From positions 40,164,501 to 40,228,500 of the forward strand of contig NC_088927.1 in the NCBI RefSeq assembly GCF_038396675.1: a DNA stretch of 64,000 nucleotides. The letters are read 5' to 3'. Positions 59,175 through 64,000 of this stretch are shown here, piece after piece. Position 1 is the stretch's first letter, and the number at the start of each line of letters is the position of its first letter. The DNA is from Hydra vulgaris. Lineage: Eukaryota; Cnidaria; Hydrozoa; Anthoathecata; Hydridae. The notes under the pieces are model-generated. The model saw nothing but the letters and a program-made list of their open reading frames with translations. It was not told the origin of the DNA and made no database searches. The position numbers were made by a program, and so were the translations under genes.

Positions 59175-60589
59175 TTACCTTATATTGGTAATTGAGTTGA
59201 ACTGAAATGGTTTTTTAGAGAGAAAACTTCACAAAATAAAACACGTCCGAAAAAATATTTTTATAAACAGTAAGTGCTAACTATTATAATTTTCGTAATC
59301 ACCTATCGTGTAAAAGATTAAACAATGTTATACAAAAAATACTAATATTTTTTGATAAAATTTAAAATATTCAATGTTTTTACAACTATTTTAAACTTTT
59401 ATCAAAAAAATTATATAAGTTTTAAGCCGTAAAAAAACTAGACAAACTTTTTTTTACTGTTAAAGATTTTCTTAAGAAAGCGATAAAAAAACATTTGCGG
59501 GTAAAAAAACATCTCAAATCTTTAAAAATACATCTTTTTAAAAATTATTTATTAGTGAAATAAGTTAGTTTTGTATAAAACAATGCTAAAAAAATAAATC
59601 AAAAAAAAAAACATAAAAAATTTACTGATTTTTTCAAAAACCACGGTAGGTGCTTCTTCACGGTAGGGGGTGCCATGACCCTATATACATATTTATGTAG
59701 GCCTAATAATATAATAATTATTAGGCCTACATAAATATGTATATAATAATAGGTTAAAAAGGTTAATACTACACAACAGATACCCCTTGACGCAACACAT
59801 TTTTCGGATATTCTTTTTTCACTGAAACTGTTTAAAAAATTTACAATTAATCCTACATTCACTTTGATTAACAAAGATGTAGCATTATCATGTTCAACAG
59901 ATTGCCATGCTCACCATTTGCCTTATGAGCAACTTTCCAGTTATAAAATACATCTTCACTCTCTAAAGGACTAGTTTTTCTGAAAAAGAAACAAGGTTTG
60001 CAGTAAACACTACTGCAGTGTTTACTAAAACACTGGCAGTATATACCAACCAATTGCATTCTTTTGTTTCTTTATTTACAAGTTTTCAAAGAAATAACTC
60101 TTAAGCTCCAGCATTGTCACGGGTTTCAGACTTTATAAATCAGTTGCGTTGACGCCTCCTTTGCTGATTTGTTATGATAAACTTAATCAGACTATTATTT
60201 TGACATATATAGTTGACAGGGTCAGCAGAAAACACTTCGACATTCTGAGCTAATCTTTTGCTACGTACATTAATGGACTCCAAGGTTGCATCCACTGCCT
60301 TTTGTAATAATGCATCAGATTGCTTTTTTTGCAAAAAATATTGTCAACATTAGCAAGGAAACAACACATTTAGGTTTCCGATTCGTTTAAAATTTTTTTC
60401 TTTCTTTTTTTTTCCTCCTCTCTTTCTCTTGCTAGTCTTATCCATGTTATTTAACGATCGCTTCAGACTTCTACTTAATAATTTCTGACTTATTTTTTTG
60501 TTCTGAAAGTTTTGATGATTTTTACTATTATTTTCAGTTATAAAAACTATTTGAACTACTTCACTTTTAAAAAAGAATTCCATAGAAAG

Positions 60590-61125
60590 GATTTTTTATT
60601 TTAACTCATTTTGCCATCCTTTTTGTAAACAGTGCAGCAGACAAATTTTCTTTAATATGTGTACAAGAAAGTTACTTTTTTTTTTTTTCTTTGTGTGTGT
60701 GTGTATAAATAGTAAACGTGATTTTTTTTTAAATCTTTATAATTCATTTAAAAAAAGTTTTTTTTAATAAGTTTTTAAAAAAATGGTTTTTTGCTGGCTA
60801 GCCTCTCTCTTTTTTTTAAACTTATAAAAGTGCAACTTTTATAAGTTTAAAAAAGCCAATTGAGACGTAAAAAACTCAATTAAGAGGTAGCTTTAATAAT
60901 TTTGTGACAAATTTGTAAAAAAAAAAAAAAAAAAATTTTAAATAATTAATATAATAGACTTACAAAATTTTATCTTCCTACAACAAAATTAATGCATGCT
61001 AACAGAACTGTGAAGATTTTGAAAATTGCTGTTTTTAGCCCTTCCCATTATGTAGCTAAATCAATTGAAACACTTATATTTTATAAAATATTTTTTAAAA
61101 GAATACAAAATTACAGATTATGCAG
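60590..61125. other. No gene seen
   Basis: AT-rich sequence with T and A runs, a (GT)n stretch (60690-60703) and a hairpin TTTAAACTTATAAAAGTGCA region (60815-60855). Confidence 0.4.
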
Positions 61126-61129
61126 GATA

Positions 61130-62110
61130 TTTTTCTTCAAGTGTCTCTTTTTTACAGTCTAGAGATTTCTTTTGCACACAATTGCTTTTGTTCTTCCAGT
61201 GAACCATGAAAGTCTCTAATAAGTTTTCCTGCTCTTTTAGCTGCATCATTAACTGCACTTAAGGAAAAAATTTTATTTTTGTCTCTATATAGACAAGATC
61301 TTCATCCCACATTGAAACAGGTCTCTGGAATAAGTTCTCATTAATTTTTAATAGAGAAAATAAATTTGTGCTCTTGACAGACACAAAATTGAAGTGCTTG
61401 TTTATCCTTGGCGCTAATTTTGATCTGGGATTGCAACAAACATATTCTTAAAGAGTAAATAGCTCTAGCCATCCACCTCACTTGATACTACAGCTTGAGG
61501 TATATAGACAGAATCTTTTATGCTTAAAATGTGATAAAGAACTTACCATTTGAGAGGTTGATGGTAAGGGTTCCTCAAGGCTTTCATTGATGCTGGTGTG
61601 TTGATCTAGTATAAAATCTTGTGTAGTAAAAGATGACAATAAACTCATGAAACGCATTCACTAATGTCTTTTTTTCTTTTTCTCTTTCAGCTAATTTTTT
61701 GTTGACAAATAATTATAAAAACAATTTATATCGGCTATTTATTTTTGGCTATTAATTATAATAATAATTTATTGCTATTAATTATAATAAAATGCCTATT
61801 AATTATAATAATAATTGATATCGGCTAATTATTTTCAGCCTTGGTTCTCTGTTTTTGTACTTTATCTATTCCAACGCATCAGCAAGTGCTATATCAAAGA
61901 AATTATCTAAAATGTTTTGAAAGTCCTCCTCATAGAACTTGTAAATATCTTGTTTTTTTTTCGCAACTCTCTCCAAACATGGTGAAGATCTGTTAAGGAT
62001 TCTAGCTTTTTCCCAAAACACAATACACTCTTGAATGATGAGACTTGTGCTTTCACTAACAGTCAATTTAACTTCGCGAATGCTAAAAAAAGTACTGCAA
62101 GAACTTGACG
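61130..62110 (-). pseudogene. Uncharacterised transposon-type protein fragment
   Basis: The minus strand gives SIREVKLTVSESTSLIIQEC and VFWEKARILNRSSPCLERVA, an end FDIALADALE (61866-62066), and further left ENLFQRPVSMWDEDLVY, FSLSAVNDAAKRAGKLIRDF and LEEQKQLCAKEISRL. The order and style recall uncharacterised repeat-encoded proteins of Hydra-like genomes. I cannot name a family or place a catalytic motif. Frames change between the blocks, so it is not intact. Confidence 0.5.
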
Positions 62111-62644
62111 GACAGTCACCAACTGAAAAAATTTTTATATTTTATATTTTTTTTAACTGACAAAAATTTTTTTACTGCTAATTTCTTTGCCATTTCTTAA
62201 AAATAAAATAATGTGTGTTAGTCATGAGAATAAGTGAATCAGGGTTTTCTAAAACAGCGGATTTGCTTAAAGCGGTTTTTACAAGGTCACAAAATTGATA
62301 ATAACTATCTATTTACAATTATTGTAAGTAGATAATTACTATCTATTTACTAGTATCAATTGGTATCAAATTATCAAGTTAATAATTACCTATTTTCAAT
62401 TATCAATTTTGCATCATTGTAAAAACCACTTTGAACATATTTATCCTTTTAACAAACAACGTGAGAAAACGCAACTATTGTGCAACTTGTATAAACATAA
62501 TTCTATGCAAGTTGGCACAGGTTATCGTACTCCAAAAAGGTAAAAAAAAATTTCGAGTGTTTTAGAAGCAAATGAACAAAACTAAGACCTATGCATTAGT
62601 AAATAAAAACTTTGAGAAACAGGTGACACCCTGTATATATATGT

Positions 62645-62973
<329 letters not shown>

Positions 62974-63231
62974 CATTGAAATCATTTTTAAAACTTTGAA
63001 TACTAAAATTTGGAAAAGGACTCTAAATCTTTCTGTCTCTGTAGTTCTTTGCAGGACTTTCCTGCCTAATGACAATTCTTTTTAAAATAATGAAGTTCAT
63101 TTCAACGAAAATATTTTTCTTAAAAAAAATAATTTTGACTTTACAAAATGAAAGATTTTCATTTGAGAAATCTATTCCCAACTTTTTAAAAAGAGCCACT
63201 GTACAATATTGCAAGTAAAAAATAAAAAACA

Positions 63232-63261
63232 TTTTTTACTGGCAATCTTGCCAGTAAAAAA
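63232..63261. repeat. Perfect 14-bp hairpin
   Basis: TTTTTTACTGGCAA and complement with a TC loop. Confidence 0.92.
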
Positions 63262-64000
63262 TAGTAAACAGTAGGATAAAAGTAGAAAAATCTGGAGCAG
63301 TAAAACTGAAGAGAAAAATAAAGATGAGGTAGAAGTAGAAAATATTGAGCGCATTACAGATGATTTAAAAAACTCATTATATACTACATAAAAAAAAATG
63401 CATTACTTATGATTAAAAAAGCTTTAGTTAAAAAAAGTAGATATAGAAAACATTTTTATTAAACATGAACTTGGAGCTGATCAAAAGAACTGGAAATTCA
63501 TACAAATATCTAAAAAACCATAAAAAACTTGGCAGAAAATTATTAATTTGCTCCAAAGTTTTTAGCTGGCGCAGATTTAATATTTTCATTAAATGAATGA
63601 GAACATTTTTTTCAATCAATCTTAACACCAAGACAAATATTATAGATAATTTAAAAATCCTATTCCTCGAGTTGCTTTTCTTTCTTTAAGTTTTTTTTAA
63701 CTAAGAAAGAAATAACCTAAGTTTAATATTTTCATTAAATTAAAAAAATAACAAAAACTGTTTTAAAAATAGTTTCTTTATATTGTGGATCAAAAAAATA
63801 AATATAAAAACTATAATGCAGACCTGATGCCAACCTCACACAGATTAAGGTCAGCATATTATTGTCAACCTTATTTTTCCTAATTCCCAGGGCTGCTCCT
63901 ATGCCTGTTGCCCAGTAGCTTTTAATTAGATATGAACTGTTAGATGCATTGAAGCTCTACAAATGACATCTTATTCAACTTGTACTTTCTTTAACTAGTA
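63262..64000. other. No gene recognised at right edge
   Basis: AT-rich DNA. A slightly GC-richer piece (63815-63960) reads YWATGIGAALGIRKNKVD in one minus frame, without a family I know. I looked for the missing XYLT upstream exon here and did not find it. Confidence 0.4.

Larger units (their letters stand above)
56677..59681 (-). mobile_element. pogo-type Tc1/mariner transposon
   Basis: TIR GGGTCGTGGCACCACCTACC (left) and the complement of GGGTCATGGCACCCCCTACC (right). TA duplications at 56675-56676 and 59682-59683. CACCTACCGTG-like sites recur near both ends (56690, 56880, 56897, 56930, 59300, 59642 and 59660), probably bound by the transposase. The gene is on the minus strand. Confidence 0.93.
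56650..59771. mobile_element. Palindromic MITE split by a pogo element
   Basis: The left part 56650-56676 and right part 59682-59771, joined with one TA removed, form a nearly perfect palindrome of about 115 bp around ATAATATAATAATTAT, with arms holding TATGTAGGCCTAAT. It sits inside the hAT gene between blocks 1 and 2. Confidence 0.88.
54770..60583 (-). pseudogene. TTF-type hAT transposase gene broken into three blocks
   Basis: Reading right to left on the minus strand. Block 1 (60583-59780) has a basic start (MDKTSKRKRGGKKKKEK), then NVEVFSADPVNYICQNNSLI, then the TTF finger with CSSVYCKPCFFFRKTSP, EDVFYNWKVAHKANGEH and a last His (MLHLC). Block 2 (56655-56470) has IEPKTAIYYSIIIDSTTDIL (first catalytic Asp) and QLTFVVRYA. 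Block 3 (55214-54770) has IHFNEGSRGVAVMFNLVKKT, DCCGQSYDNAFSI (second Asp), CARHSFNLVGVAAAESC (C-x-x-H) and LTRWSACADACSAF. The gaps are exactly the two inserted elements described next. Stops within the blocks show general decay. This belongs to the same broad hAT group as 38456-39455. Confidence 0.82.

Overview
The window looks like chromosomal DNA of an AT-rich hydrozoan cnidarian, most plausibly Hydra or a close relative. This is inferred from the strongly AT-biased intergenic DNA, the long (TA)n tracts, the mix of CR1-like and Penelope-like elements, hAT, Tc1/mariner and pogo elements, tRNA-derived SINEs and palindromic MITEs, and one animal gene with short exons and large transposon-filled introns. 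No bacterial-type operons, CRISPR arrays or rRNA genes are visible.

Two features look like working host genes. One is an intact tRNA-Gly(GCC) on the minus strand at 20943-21013. The other is the 3' two-thirds of a peptide O-xylosyltransferase gene (XYLT, glycosyltransferase family 14). It lies on the minus strand, with seven exons between 51781 and 33135. Every splice junction fits in phase and the exons join into 596 codons, ending in the conserved family C-terminus. Exons encoding the N-terminal cytoplasmic, membrane and stem part and the start of the catalytic domain are not visible and should lie beyond position 64000.

Layout. 1-3.0 kb: hairpin repeats and a degenerate three-exon transposon-type gene (minus). 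3.2-4.0 kb: a transposase-like fragment and a poly(A)-tailed retroposon. 4.3-6.35 kb: a decayed, spliced gene for a Ginger/KRBA2-type integrase (minus). 6.4-8.0 kb: a Penelope-like element with GIY-YIG nuclease. 8-16 kb: repeats and a 1.6-kb TIR element whose insertion is proven by a paralogous empty site. 16.1-19.9 kb: a CR1-like LINE. 20.9 kb: tRNA-Gly. 21.1-23.9 kb: a DNA transposon with long TIRs that I cannot assign to a named superfamily. 24.25-28.45 kb: a hAT element with a perfect 8-bp target duplication, itself hit by a second CR1-like LINE. 28.5-33.1 kb: non-coding DNA downstream of XYLT, with SINEs and minisatellites. 33.1-51.8 kb: XYLT exons with transposon-filled introns. 51.8-64 kb: upstream intron or flank, holding a TTF-type hAT gene broken by a CpG-rich 5-bp-TSD element and by a palindromic MITE that was itself hit by a pogo element.

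Nearly every transposon gene carries stops or frameshifts. The value of the window is therefore (1) the XYLT gene model, (2) the well-resolved nesting, with target duplications that date insertions relative to each other, and (3) several poorly described transposase families.
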